Made by a program: the position numbers and the translations under genes
Assembly: GCA_964500445.1 (NCBI GenBank)
Contig: CAZCOG010000027.1
Span: 16,843-80,842 of the forward strand
Length of the DNA: 64,000 nucleotides
DNA from: Persicitalea sp964500445
Lineage (GTDB): Bacteria > Bacteroidota > Bacteroidia > Cytophagales > Spirosomataceae
Direction of reading: 5' to 3'
The notes under the pieces: model-generated
Told to the model about the DNA's origin: nothing
Database searches by the model: none
The model's input: the letters and a program-made list of their open reading frames with translations, nothing else
Part shown: positions 26,846 through 35,827 of the stretch, piece after piece
How positions within the stretch are numbered: the stretch's first letter is position 1
Layout of the letters: each line of letters opens with the position of its first letter

Positions 26846-27406
26846 ATGGAAGAAATAGAAATTTATCTTGAATCGGCTCAGGAAACAATGGATGGAGCCC
26901 TCAAACATCTGGTTATTGAACTAGGTAAAATCCGGGCGGGAAAAGCTTCCCCCCAAATGCTGGATGGTATTCAGGTTGATTATTATGGTTCACCATCGCC
27001 ACTGCAGAATGTGGCGTCGGTCAACACACCGGATGCTCGTACACTGGCAATCAAACCCTTCGAGAAAAGGCTCATTCCTGATATCGAGAAGGCTATTCGC
27101 AACAGTAATGTAGGTCTCTCGCCCAGCAACGACGGCGAAATCATCCGCTTGTCGGTGCCTCCCCTTACCGAAGAGCGCCGGCAGGAACTTGTCAAACGTG
27201 TCAAGCAAGAAGTTGAGACGGCCAAGATAAATGTTCGCAACGTGCGTCAGGATGCAAACAACTCCATCCGCAAATTGACCAAGGAAGGCGTGTCAGAAGA
27301 CATGGTAAAAATCGGTGAGGACCGCGTCCAGAAGCTGACGGATGAACATACCGACAAAATCGACAAGATTTTCGAAGCTAAGGAAAAAGATATTATGGAA
27401 GTATAA
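26846..27406 (+). CDS. frr: Ribosome recycling factor
   Basis: The ATG at 26846 (MEEIEIYLESAQETM) gives 186 residues, the standard RRF length. Family signatures include LGKIRAGKASPQMLDGIQVDYYG, PDARTLAIKPFEK, LSPSNDGEIIRLSVPPLTEERR and VRQDANNSIRKL. It splits post-termination ribosomes together with EF-G. It lies in the conserved pyrH-frr order and is followed by a terminator. Confidence 0.97.
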   Translation: MEEIEIYLESAQETMDGALKHLVIELGKIRAGKASPQMLDGIQVDYYGSPSPLQNVASVNTPDARTLAIKPFEKRLIPDIEKAIRNSNVGLSPSNDGEIIRLSVPPLTEERRQELVKRVKQEVETAKINVRNVRQDANNSIRKLTKEGVSEDMVKIGEDRVQKLTDEHTDKIDKIFEAKEKDIMEV

Positions 27407-27487
27407 AAATGGCCATAAGACATCATATGGTTTATCTGAATAGGTTCTTTTTGGTGTTGCCAATTTCAATCCATTTCTTCTACACAG

Positions 27488-27516
27488 AAACGCCCTTCCG
27501 CAATGGAAGGGCGTTT
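27488..27516 (+). terminator. Terminator after frr
   Basis: Stem aaacgcccttcc / ggaagggcgttt with a short loop. Symmetric, so it can serve both frr and the convergent DUF4136 gene. The same stem sequence recurs at 29333-29368. Confidence 0.8.
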
Positions 27517-27587
27517 CTATATTCTTTGCCTGAAAGCTGCATTAGATTATTATTAATTATCCCTAAGCTCGTTGACCAACTGATAAT

Positions 27588-28190
27588 TTAGGCTTGGTTC
27601 AATACAAAATCCAACTTGTCAAAAATCAGGCGCACAGCTTTGGCAATATGGTCGGGATCGCGGTCAAAAGTATTACCGTCGGTCAGGCCACTTGCGTACC
27701 CCTGCCACACAACTACTCCTTTTTTTGCATCGACCAGCTGTACCATTACAGTACCTTTGTCCAGGTAGTACTCATTGTCGTTTTCATTGATAGACGAAGA
27801 AAAAGGAATATTTCCTAAGCGATTATTGGTTACTTCGTCAGTACCCCAATAATTTTCATCGTGAAAATAGCCATCAGCTTCCTCAACAGTTATTGGCTTT
27901 TCAAAAACCCGGAAATTCACGAGAATATCAGGATTGCGCTGATCCATGTTCATATTTCTCGACTTCAACTCGTGAGCCACCGCTTCCTTTATTTTGCTCT
28001 TTAGAGTCAAATCATTGATAGCATACGCTAAACTAGTAGTAGTAGTCACGTGTTTCGCCCAAGCGTATTTCTTGTAGCTGTCGAACGGTGCAGACAAGTC
28101 CTTGTCAGCAGTTATGGTATAGCGTTGGGCCAGCAATGGGGTAGTTAGTAATGCTAAAAGTAGGATTAGAATTTTATTAAGTGGTTTCAT
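27588..28190 (-). CDS. DUF4136 protein, copy 1
   Basis: This 200-residue protein has a signal peptide (about 1-21, ending LLAQ). It matches the Bacteroidota DUF4136 pattern: APFDSYKKYAWAKH, IKEAVAHELKSRNM, DILVNFRVFEKPI, GTVMVQLVDAKKGVVVWQGYASG and the late HIAKAVRLIFDKL. The domain is widespread as a secreted or lipoprotein-like protein of unknown role. The cut site has no Cys, so it is probably soluble in the periplasm. It is a close paralogue of the gene at 28543, about 350 bases away, which points to tandem duplication. Confidence 0.85.
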   Translation of the reverse strand: MKPLNKILILLLALLTTPLLAQRYTITADKDLSAPFDSYKKYAWAKHVTTTTSLAYAINDLTLKSKIKEAVAHELKSRNMNMDQRNPDILVNFRVFEKPITVEEADGYFHDENYWGTDEVTNNRLGNIPFSSSINENDNEYYLDKGTVMVQLVDAKKGVVVWQGYASGLTDGNTFDRDPDHIAKAVRLIFDKLDFVLNQA

Positions 28191-28542
28191 GGTATATTAG
28201 TTTTGTTATAAATGGAATAAAACATCGTAAAGTGACAGTACCCTCATAATCAAATACTAACACTTAGTTTTATTTCAAAAAACTTTGTTCCTTCCGCTAT
28301 ATAGATATCTTTAATACTATTTTCTATACGTATATGAGGAGATTCCTTTACGGTCTGTTTCGGCTATTCCACAGTTCTAATATTGCCAGCACTTGTTCAT
28401 TTCGCCAGGTATTAATCCGGTACCTTGCCCAAATTATTCATTATTCTAAATAAGAATCCCTTCTGGCTTAGAAGGGATTCTTCACATTTCACGGGTATAG
28501 TCAGGCTTTCCCGCTCAACAATTGTAATGGCAAATTCCACCT
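28191..28542. other. 352-bp intergenic region with one hairpin
   Basis: It separates the two DUF4136 copies. A terminator-like hairpin sits at 28452-28482 (aagaatcccttct with agaagggattctt), probably ending the second copy's transcript. The remaining AT-rich part should hold the promoter of copy 1. No gene seen. Confidence 0.5.
28452..28482 (-). terminator. Hairpin downstream of DUF4136 copy 2
   Basis: A 13-bp perfect stem with a 5-base loop lies 61 bases past the stop of the minus-strand gene at 28543. The T-run is short. Confidence 0.65.
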
Positions 28543-29139
28543 TTATTTTAATACCATATCGTACTTATCGAAAATGAGTCGTACCGCTTTGGCGATGTGG
28601 TCAGGAGTTTTGTCGAAAGCATCACCGTTTGTTAGTCCGCTCGCGTATCCCTGCCATACCACCACGCCTTTCTTGGCATCAACTATCTGCACGACAATCG
28701 TTCCTTTATCAAAATAGTAGTCCTCATCCTGTTCGTTATATGAACTGGCCAGGGGCAGGGAACCTGGGGAAGGATTTCTAACTTCCTTGCTTCCCCAGTA
28801 TTCATTATCGTGAAAATAACCGTCGAGTTCTTTCACCTTAATGGGTTTTTCAAACACCCGGAAATTGACCAGCATATCAGGGCTTTGTTCGTTCATAGTG
28901 ACATCGCGCGAAGCCAGTTCGTGGGCCACTGCATCCTGGATTTTTGCTTTCAGCACTATATCGTTAATAGCGTAGGCCAGATTACTGGCTGTCGTCACGT
29001 GCTGCGCCCAAGCGTAGGTTTTGTATGTATCAAAGGGGGCCGATTCGTCGGCATCCGAAGTGATCGTGTAACGCTGTGCCAGGAGCGGGTTAGTTGCCAG
29101 CATGATCAACAGCAACAGAATTGATTTCGACTTTTTCAT
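28543..29139 (-). CDS. DUF4136 protein, copy 2
   Basis: This 198-residue protein has a signal peptide (MKKSKSILLLLIMLATNPLLAQ). It aligns with copy 1 over its full length: APFDTYKTYAWAQH, LVNFRVFEKPIKV, GYFHDNEYWG and GTIVVQIVDAKKGVVVWQGY. Function is unknown; the two probably arose by local duplication and then diverged. A terminator-like hairpin follows its stop. Confidence 0.85.
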   Translation of the reverse strand: MKKSKSILLLLIMLATNPLLAQRYTITSDADESAPFDTYKTYAWAQHVTTASNLAYAINDIVLKAKIQDAVAHELASRDVTMNEQSPDMLVNFRVFEKPIKVKELDGYFHDNEYWGSKEVRNPSPGSLPLASSYNEQDEDYYFDKGTIVVQIVDAKKGVVVWQGYASGLTNGDAFDKTPDHIAKAVRLIFDKYDMVLK

Positions 29140-29332
29140 GATTCTTATTATTTTGATTTTGTGTAGAAATTAAGAACAGATGCCCAGGCTGACAACTCTT
29201 TCAAATTGTACCTGGCATCTATTTAATCGGATCGAAAAACTCATTCCTGACTATCCACAAAAAAGCATGTAGCCATTATTTTAATGACAATTTAATTTGG
29301 GTAGGCTTATCCTTCAAGCAGTAGTTTTACGC

Positions 29333-29368
29333 AAAAAAACGCCCTTCCGGCTACGGAAGGGCGTTTTT
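29333..29368 (-). terminator. Terminator after the Ugd/Uxs unit
   Basis: Stem aacgcccttcc with ggaagggcgtt, flanked by A7 and T5. It lies 43 bases beyond the uxs stop on the minus strand. Its stem is nearly the same as the terminator at 27488-27516. Confidence 0.8.
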
Positions 29369-29411
29369 GGCTAAGTGCCTTTTTCACCGCCACAGGTGCC
29401 AGACCTCGCCT

Positions 29412-30404
29412 CTACACACCTTTACTGAATGCTTCAAATTCCCGGTGCTCCGAATCTTCGTAGAGTCGCTCCTCGGGCAGGTTTTTGAAGTACTCATAGG
29501 TAATTTTCAAACCTTCGTCACGCAGTACTTTCGGTTCCCAGTCCAGTATTTCGCGGGCTTTAGAAATATCCGGTTGGCGCTGCTTGGGGTCGTCCTGGGG
29601 TAGTTCCTTATAAATTACTTTTTGATCTGTGCCGGTAAGCTTGATGATTTCTTCGGCAAACTCCTTAATCGTTATTTCTGACGGATTGCCGATGTTCACG
29701 GGATAAGGGTAGTCGCTCAAAAGCAAACGGTAAATACCTTCTACCAGATCTGACACGTAACAGAAAGAGCGTGTCTGCGATCCATCGCCAAAAATCGTCA
29801 GGTCCTCGCCGCGCAGAGCCTGGCCAATGAATGCCGGCAGCACACGCCCGTCGTTCAATCGCATCCGGGGACCATAGGTATTGAATATCCGCACGATGCG
29901 CGTTTCCAGACCGTGGTACCGATGATAGGCCATCGTGATGGCTTCCTGATAGCGTTTGGCTTCGTCGTAGCAGCCGCGCGGACCAATGGGGTTCACGTGT
30001 CCCCAGTATTCTTCGGTTTGCGGATGTACGAGTGGGTCTCCATACACTTCCGACGTTGAAGCGATAATAAAACGCGCCTCCTTGGCCCGGGCCAGCCCCA
30101 GTAGATTATGGGTTCCCATGGCCCCTACTTTCAGAGTCTGGATTGGGATTTTGAGGTAGTCGATCGGGCTGGCAGGAGAAGCGAAATGCAAAATGTAGTG
30201 CAGCTCACCCGGTACATGAACGAATTTGGTAACGTCATGATGATAGAACTCAAAGTTTGGATGCGGCATCAGATGTTCGATGTTACGCATGTCCCCAGTT
30301 ATTAAATTGTCCATCGCGATGACGTGATGGCCTTCTTTGATAAAACGGTCGCAAAGATGAGACCCCAAAAATCCGGCTGCCCCGGTAATAAGTGTACGCT
30401 TCAT
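29412..30404 (-). CDS. UDP-glucuronate decarboxylase (UDP-xylose synthase), SDR family
   Basis: The ATG at 30404 (MKRTLITGAAGFLGSHL) gives 330 residues. The NAD motif GAAGFLGS and the SDR active site (Ser/Thr in ASTSEVYGDP, YDEAKR with catalytic Tyr and Lys) are clear. HFASPASPIDYLKIPIQTLK and RIFNTYGPRM are specific to UDP-glucuronate decarboxylases. It makes UDP-xylose from UDP-glucuronate for surface polysaccharides. The gene directly upstream, ugd, makes its substrate, so the pair forms a two-step operon. Confidence 0.9.
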   Translation of the reverse strand: MKRTLITGAAGFLGSHLCDRFIKEGHHVIAMDNLITGDMRNIEHLMPHPNFEFYHHDVTKFVHVPGELHYILHFASPASPIDYLKIPIQTLKVGAMGTHNLLGLARAKEARFIIASTSEVYGDPLVHPQTEEYWGHVNPIGPRGCYDEAKRYQEAITMAYHRYHGLETRIVRIFNTYGPRMRLNDGRVLPAFIGQALRGEDLTIFGDGSQTRSFCYVSDLVEGIYRLLLSDYPYPVNIGNPSEITIKEFAEEIIKLTGTDQKVIYKELPQDDPKQRQPDISKAREILDWEPKVLRDEGLKITYEYFKNLPEERLYEDSEHREFEAFSKGV

Positions 30405-30462
30405 TATACTATTTAGAATGTGACAAGCGGTCAACTGCCGCCTTTAAAAATGAAAAAGCACC

Positions 30463-31806
30463 TTAACTATTAACTACCAATTGCTCACTATTCATTGAAT
30501 AAACTGCCTCTCGGCCAATGCTATAATAGGTATAGCCCATTTCGCGCATTACGTCCAATTCATAGAGGTTCCGTCCGTCGAAAACCACTTTGTTTTTCAT
30601 TAGTTTATCCATTTTTTCGAAGTCCGGGGTACGGAACTGCGGCCATTCGGTAAATATCATCAGAGCATCGGCATCGTCGAGAGCTGCGTAAGGCGTGTGA
30701 CAGAACGTGACCTGATCGCCCAGAATACGCTTTACATTGTCCATGGCTTCGGGGTCATAAACAGTAATTTTTGCGCCCGCGGAAAGCAGAGCCTTGATAT
30801 TTTCCAGTGCCGGAGCTTCGCGAATATCGTCTGTGTAAGGCTTAAACGCCAGTCCCCACACGGCAATGGTTTTGTCTTTCAGATTGCCCTCGAAGTAATC
30901 CTGTACCAATGGCATCAGCCGCTTCTTCTGGTCTTCGTTTACGGCCATTACCGAATTCAGGATACGAAAATCATAATCGTAATCGCGGGAAGTTTTTGCC
31001 AGAGCCTGCACATCCTTAGGAAAACAACTACCCCCGTAGCCGATCCCGGCGAACAGGAATCGCTTACCGATGCGGCTGTCGGTGCCGATGCCACGCCGGA
31101 TGTCGTCTACATTGGCCCCTACCCTTTCACACAGATTGGCGATTTCGTTCATAAAAGTAATTTTCATCGCCAGGAACGAATTGGCCGCGTACTTAGTCAT
31201 TTCGGCAGAACGCTCGTCCATGAAAATAACCGGGTTGCCCTGCCGCACCAGCGGTGCGTATAGTTTTTCCATCGTTTTCTGGGCTTTGGGCGAATTGGTA
31301 CCTACCACCACGCGGTCAGGTTTCATAAAATCTTCAACGGCAACACCTTCCCGTAGGAATTCCGGGTTAGATACTACGTCGAATTCTACTTTGGCATTTT
31401 TTGCGATTGCCGCGCGTACTTTCTCCGCCGTACCCACAGGAACGGTACTTTTATCCACGATTACAGCGTACCGCTCCAGCAAGGGACCAAGGTCATCCGC
31501 AACTTTAAGTATGTACTTCAAATCAGCGGAACCGTCTTCGCCGGGCGGGGTAGGCAAGGCCAGGAAAATGATCTGCGCTTCTTTAATCCCTTCGGCCAGA
31601 TTGGTCGTAAATTTCAGACGCCCTTCTGACACATTGCGATCGAACAGCACATCTAGTCCCGGCTCATAAATAGGGATTTCTCCCTTGACGAGGCGACCGA
31701 TTTTATTCTCGTCAATATCGACACAAATGACCTGATTACCAGTTTCGGCAAAGCAGGTTCCTGTTACCAGACCGACATAACCGGTCCCTACGACTGCAAT
31801 TTTCAT
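30463..31806 (-). CDS. ugd: UDP-glucose 6-dehydrogenase
   Basis: This 447-residue protein has N-terminal Rossmann motif AVVGTGYVGLVTG and ALPTPPGEDGSADL. The central KYAANSFLAMKITFMNEIA carries the catalytic Lys and Asn. The active-site Cys is in GIGYGGSCFPKDVQAL, and WGLAFKPYTDDIREAP starts the C-terminal domain. It oxidises UDP-glucose to UDP-glucuronate with two NAD. It lies 58 bases upstream of the decarboxylase on the same strand. Confidence 0.95.
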   Translation of the reverse strand: MKIAVVGTGYVGLVTGTCFAETGNQVICVDIDENKIGRLVKGEIPIYEPGLDVLFDRNVSEGRLKFTTNLAEGIKEAQIIFLALPTPPGEDGSADLKYILKVADDLGPLLERYAVIVDKSTVPVGTAEKVRAAIAKNAKVEFDVVSNPEFLREGVAVEDFMKPDRVVVGTNSPKAQKTMEKLYAPLVRQGNPVIFMDERSAEMTKYAANSFLAMKITFMNEIANLCERVGANVDDIRRGIGTDSRIGKRFLFAGIGYGGSCFPKDVQALAKTSRDYDYDFRILNSVMAVNEDQKKRLMPLVQDYFEGNLKDKTIAVWGLAFKPYTDDIREAPALENIKALLSAGAKITVYDPEAMDNVKRILGDQVTFCHTPYAALDDADALMIFTEWPQFRTPDFEKMDKLMKNKVVFDGRNLYELDVMREMGYTYYSIGREAVYSMNSEQLVVNS

Positions 31807-32111
31807 TGGATTGGAATGATTAATGTAAGGTAATTGATTGTGCTTTTCTTGACCGCCAGAGGACTTAGTCTGCCAAGTACTTTTTGAGAGATGAGAGGTA
31901 AACTATGTCTCAGATTTGTACTTTATAAAGATTACTCGCTGTGGCAGGTCAAAATTAGTTCTTTTTCCAGGAAAAAAAGAGTCAGGGAAGCTATCAGTTG
32001 CTGGCATTCAGCGTATAGTGCCTGTTCTGCCATAACTTTACTTCCCGGCTATCGTTTTAATACTGTAATTTGCCCAAAAATTTACACTTCATCAACTTGA
32101 ATACTACTGAA

Positions 32112-33254
32112 ATGACTACTGAAACCGCCGAAAATCAAGCCTTAATAGAAGAAACCGTTCGCGATTTTGCCGAGAGGTATATTCGCCCCAACATTAGGGA
32201 ATGGGACGAAGCGCAGTTTTTCCCCGCTGAAATCATGCACCAGATGGGAGAACTGGGCCTTATGGGAATTTTAGTACCCGTCGAATACGGTGGATCGGGG
32301 CTAGGCTACCGCGAGTATGTGGCCGCGCTCATTGAGGTATCTAAGGTCGATCCTTCCATCGGTCTTTCGTTGGCGGCTCACAATTCACTCTGTACCAATC
32401 ATATTTTGATGTTCGGTAATGAAGACCAAAAACAAAAGTACCTGCCCAAATTGGCATCCGGCCAATGGATTGGCGCCTGGGGGCTAACTGAGCCCAATAC
32501 AGGTTCTGACGCGGGAAATATGCGAACAGTTGCCGTTAAAGAAGGCGATAATTGGATACTGAACGGGTCAAAAAATTTCATCACTCATGGCAAAAGCGGC
32601 AACGTAACTGTCGTAATTGCCCGTACGGGTGAGGCCGGCGACAAGCACGGAGCCACGGCCTTTATTATTGAACAAGGTACACCGGGCTTCACGGCCGGGC
32701 GCAAGGAAGACAAGCTTGGCATGCGAGCCTCTGAAACCGCTGAACTGATTTTTCAGGACTGCGTCATTCCTGACAGTCAACGTCTTGGGGAGGTAGGCGA
32801 AGGCTTTATTCAGTCGCTCAAAATTCTGGATGGTGGACGCATTTCCATTGCTGCGCTGAGCGTCGGTACTGCGGTAGGTGCCTTTGAGGCTGCCCGCGAC
32901 TACGCTAAAGAACGTAAGCAGTTTGGCCAGTCAATTTCAAGATTTCAGGGCATTGCCTTCAAGCTTGCCGATATGTACACCGACATTCAGGCCTCCAAAA
33001 TGCTCACCTTTGACGCCGCTGATACGAAGGATCGGTGTGAAAAAGTGAGCCTGCAAAGCTCTGTAGCCAAGTACCACGCCTCCGAAACCGCCGTCCGCGT
33101 CGCCAATGAAGCCGTACAGGTATTCGGTGGTTATGGCTTTACGAAGGACTACCCGGTCGAGAAGTTTTACCGCGACAGCAAGCTGTGTACTATCGGAGAA
33201 GGAACGAGCGAAATTCAGAAACTGGTGATTTCAAGGGAGATCTTGCGGGATTGA
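32112..33254 (+). CDS. Acyl-CoA dehydrogenase
   Basis: The ATG at 32112 (MTTETAENQAL) gives 380 residues, normal for the family. FAD-binding features are WIGAWGLTEPNTGSDAG, WILNGSKNFITHG, and the later RKQFGQSISRFQGIAFKLADM, QVFGGYGFTKDYPVEKFYRD and TIGEGTSEIQ. It introduces the 2,3 double bond in acyl-CoA thioesters in beta-oxidation or branched-chain amino acid breakdown. Chain preference is uncertain. It is a single gene. Confidence 0.92.
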   Translation: MTTETAENQALIEETVRDFAERYIRPNIREWDEAQFFPAEIMHQMGELGLMGILVPVEYGGSGLGYREYVAALIEVSKVDPSIGLSLAAHNSLCTNHILMFGNEDQKQKYLPKLASGQWIGAWGLTEPNTGSDAGNMRTVAVKEGDNWILNGSKNFITHGKSGNVTVVIARTGEAGDKHGATAFIIEQGTPGFTAGRKEDKLGMRASETAELIFQDCVIPDSQRLGEVGEGFIQSLKILDGGRISIAALSVGTAVGAFEAARDYAKERKQFGQSISRFQGIAFKLADMYTDIQASKMLTFDAADTKDRCEKVSLQSSVAKYHASETAVRVANEAVQVFGGYGFTKDYPVEKFYRDSKLCTIGEGTSEIQKLVISREILRD

Positions 33255-33471
33255 AGGTAGGGGCGAATCCAAGTATTCGTCCTTTGTGCGCCAGCAATCG
33301 TATATGTATTGATATTTCGGGCGAACCTCTGAGTTCGCCTCTACCATTTATGCCGCCACCCATACTGCCCCGTTACCGATAGCCCTAGCCGGCAGATCGT
33401 TTGTCCGACAAGTATTGCGGCAAGGTGGAAACCTTCCTACTTTCGTAGCGAACCTCTTAACCTCAATTGCT

Positions 33472-34389
33472 ATGATCGCTCTAATTGTCCTCCTTGTGTT
33501 GGTAGTACTGGCCATTCTTATGGCAGTGAAAGTTGTCCCCCAGCAGACTGCCTATGTCGTCGAACGGCTTGGCAAGTTTTACGCCGTGTTGCAGCCTGGT
33601 ATTAACTTTATCATTCCTTTTTTCGACCGCGTTGCCTATAAATACACCCTCAAAGAATCGGCAATCGATATTCCCGAGCAGATATGTATTACCAATGATA
33701 ACGTGCAGGTACGCATGGATGGAGTCATTTTTATTCAGGTAATCGATGCCAAGAAAGCCGCCTACGGGATTTCCAATTATACCTTCGCCGTAACGCAATT
33801 GGCCCAAACTACCATGCGTAGTGAGATTGGTAAGCTTGCTCTGGACAAAACCTTCGAAGAACGTATGACGATCAACCGAGCCGTGGTGGACGCCATCGAT
33901 GAAGCCGCCACCGGCTGGGGCGTGAAGGTGCTGCGCTACGAGATCAAAAATATTACCCCGCCCCAAAGCGTACTTATGGCTATGGAAAAGCAAATGCAGG
34001 CCGAACGGGAACGCCGGGCTGTAATATTGCAATCGGACGGTGAAAAACAGGCTGCTATCAATGTAGCCGAAGGCCAAAAACAGAAAGTGGTACTGGAATC
34101 GGAAGGCGTGCGCGAGCGGCAAATCAATGAGGCACAGGGGGAGGCTTCGGCCATTCTTTCCGTAGCTCAGGCTACCGCCGAAAGTATCCGGCTGGTAGCT
34201 GCATCCATCCAGAACGACGGCGGTATGGAAGCCGTGCAGTTGCGCGTGGCCGATAATCTTGTGGATCAGTTTGGCAAACTGGCCAAGACTAACAATACGC
34301 TGATTCTCCCCGCCAACTTCGCCGACCTTGGTTCGCTGATTGCGGCATCAATGACGGTTGTTAAAAGCGAAATGCCCAAAGCAAAGTAA
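33472..34389 (+). CDS. SPFH/band-7 membrane protein (QmcA/slipin-like)
   Basis: The ATG at 33472 (MIALIVLLVLVVL) gives 305 residues: one N-terminal transmembrane helix (about 2-20), a band-7 domain (about 20-190, with VVPQQTAYVVERLGKFYAVLQPGINFIIPFFDRV split by motifs), and a coiled helical tail rich in Glu/Arg/Ala. Such proteins oligomerise at the membrane and affect proteases or membrane domains. The next gene encodes an NfeD-like protein, the usual partner. Confidence 0.9.
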   Translation: MIALIVLLVLVVLAILMAVKVVPQQTAYVVERLGKFYAVLQPGINFIIPFFDRVAYKYTLKESAIDIPEQICITNDNVQVRMDGVIFIQVIDAKKAAYGISNYTFAVTQLAQTTMRSEIGKLALDKTFEERMTINRAVVDAIDEAATGWGVKVLRYEIKNITPPQSVLMAMEKQMQAERERRAVILQSDGEKQAAINVAEGQKQKVVLESEGVRERQINEAQGEASAILSVAQATAESIRLVAASIQNDGGMEAVQLRVADNLVDQFGKLAKTNNTLILPANFADLGSLIAASMTVVKSEMPKAK

Positions 34390-34414
34390 TTGACAGCGAA
34401 TAACGGACGATTGC

Positions 34415-34442
34415 AATGACAGACTCGTTTGGGTCTGTCATT
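34415..34442 (+). terminator. Hairpin between the SPFH and nfeD genes
   Basis: Stem aatgacagac / gtctgtcatt with a short loop, 26 bases after the SPFH stop. It lacks a long T-run and may attenuate rather than end transcription. Confidence 0.5.
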
Positions 34443-34480
34443 ACCCACTCAAACGTTTTTTATTTTAACTCTCCTGAATC

Positions 34481-34918
34481 ATGGATTTGTCCCTGCCCCA
34501 AATATGGCTCATCATCGGGCTGCTCATGCTTGTCCTGGAACTGGTCAGCGTAGTACTGGTATTCGTCTTTTTTGCTGCCGGGGCGTTGATCACGGCTCTG
34601 CTAGCCAGTATTGGCCTCCTGCCTGACCTCAACACACAGCTCTTCGCCTTCTCACTCATTTCAGTACTGGCCTTGATTCTGCTTAGGAAGCACGCCAAAA
34701 ACCTGCTGAAACAAAGAGGGAACCACACGGAATACAATGAGTTTGCGGGAGAAACGGCTATGGTAGTAAGGGATATTCCGGCCGTGGGTGAAGGAAAAAT
34801 TTATTACCGGGGTGCGGAATGGAGCGCTATCTCCGCCGCTCAGCTTCCCATCGAAGCCGGCAGCAAAGTCATTATCCGCGAATCAGCGGGTATTAAGCTT
34901 ATCGTAGAAGAGGCTTGA
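34481..34918 (+). CDS. NfeD-family membrane protein
   Basis: This 145-residue protein has two or three transmembrane helices in residues 6-65 and a C-terminal OB-fold-like domain (about 88-145, GETAMVVRDIPAVGEGKIYYRGAEW in pieces, GSKVIIRESAG). It pairs with the SPFH gene just upstream, an arrangement known across bacteria. The partners are thought to organise membrane microdomains. A hairpin separates the two. Confidence 0.88.
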   Translation: MDLSLPQIWLIIGLLMLVLELVSVVLVFVFFAAGALITALLASIGLLPDLNTQLFAFSLISVLALILLRKHAKNLLKQRGNHTEYNEFAGETAMVVRDIPAVGEGKIYYRGAEWSAISAAQLPIEAGSKVIIRESAGIKLIVEEA

Positions 34919-34998
34919 TACCATTTTCTGACCTTATTCATAACACAATGCTTTTCCAACGCTCAGTCTCAACTAGTAAATACAATTGGCGCACTAGG

Positions 34999-35700
34999 TT
35001 AAAGAATCCCTTCGTCTGCAAAACTGTAGTATCCACCATCAGTAAAAATGAGGTGATCAAGAACGGGCAGGTCGAGCATTCGGCCTGCCTCTTTTAGTTT
35101 ACGGGTGAGGTCTTTATCCGCCTGACTTGGCGTGAGATTACCCGACGGATGGTTGTGAAAGAGTATGATGGAACTAGCCAATTGTTCCAAGGCATGCTTA
35201 AAAATGAGTTTGGGATCGGCAACTGTACCTGCCACGCCCCCCGAGCTGATTTGTACCGGACGTAGTACTTCGTTGGCGCGATTCAATAGCAGAATCCAGA
35301 ACTCCTCATGGGGCTTATCGAGCAAATAAGGGCGTATTTCGTCGTAAGCATCCTTAGCACTGGTTATTCTTCGCTGTCGAAGTACCAGGGACTCTTTCCG
35401 GCGTCGCCCGAGTTCTAGAGCGGCCATAATGGTAATCGCCTTGGCTTCGCCGATGCCCTTTACTTTCATCAGGTCTTTCAGGCTGAGCTTTGCCAGTTCG
35501 TTCAGGTTGCCCTTTGCGGCATCCAGTACCATTTTACCCACATCCACCGCCGAATAATCCACCGTGCCCATCCCTATAAGAATGGCAAGTAGCTCGGCGT
35601 CGGTTAAGGCTGCTTTCCCCCGCTGCATCAACTTCTCACGGGGGCGATCTTCCTCCGCCCAACTCAGGATTTTGCGCGGATTATAAGGATTTTGTTCCAT
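34999..35700 (-). CDS. radC: RadC-family protein (JAB/MPN-type)
   Basis: This 233-residue protein has a helix-hairpin-helix region (KVKGIGEAKAITIMAALELG, about 85-105) and a C-terminal RadC domain with the JAMM-like metal motif HNHPSGNLTPSQADKDL. Despite the name, a role in DNA repair is unproven for the family; it is often found in mobile elements, though this copy sits in the chromosome. It stands alone. Confidence 0.9.
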   Translation of the reverse strand: MEQNPYNPRKILSWAEEDRPREKLMQRGKAALTDAELLAILIGMGTVDYSAVDVGKMVLDAAKGNLNELAKLSLKDLMKVKGIGEAKAITIMAALELGRRRKESLVLRQRRITSAKDAYDEIRPYLLDKPHEEFWILLLNRANEVLRPVQISSGGVAGTVADPKLIFKHALEQLASSIILFHNHPSGNLTPSQADKDLTRKLKEAGRMLDLPVLDHLIFTDGGYYSFADEGIL

Positions 35701-35827
35701 CGGGGTTTGTCAATACGTATTATTCTAGGTCAAAGGCCAACGATGAATGGTTTATAATAGCCGCACAAACAATAAATATATTGTTTGAACTCTTCGGTAA
35801 AATTCGTTTTAACTATCGACCAACATT

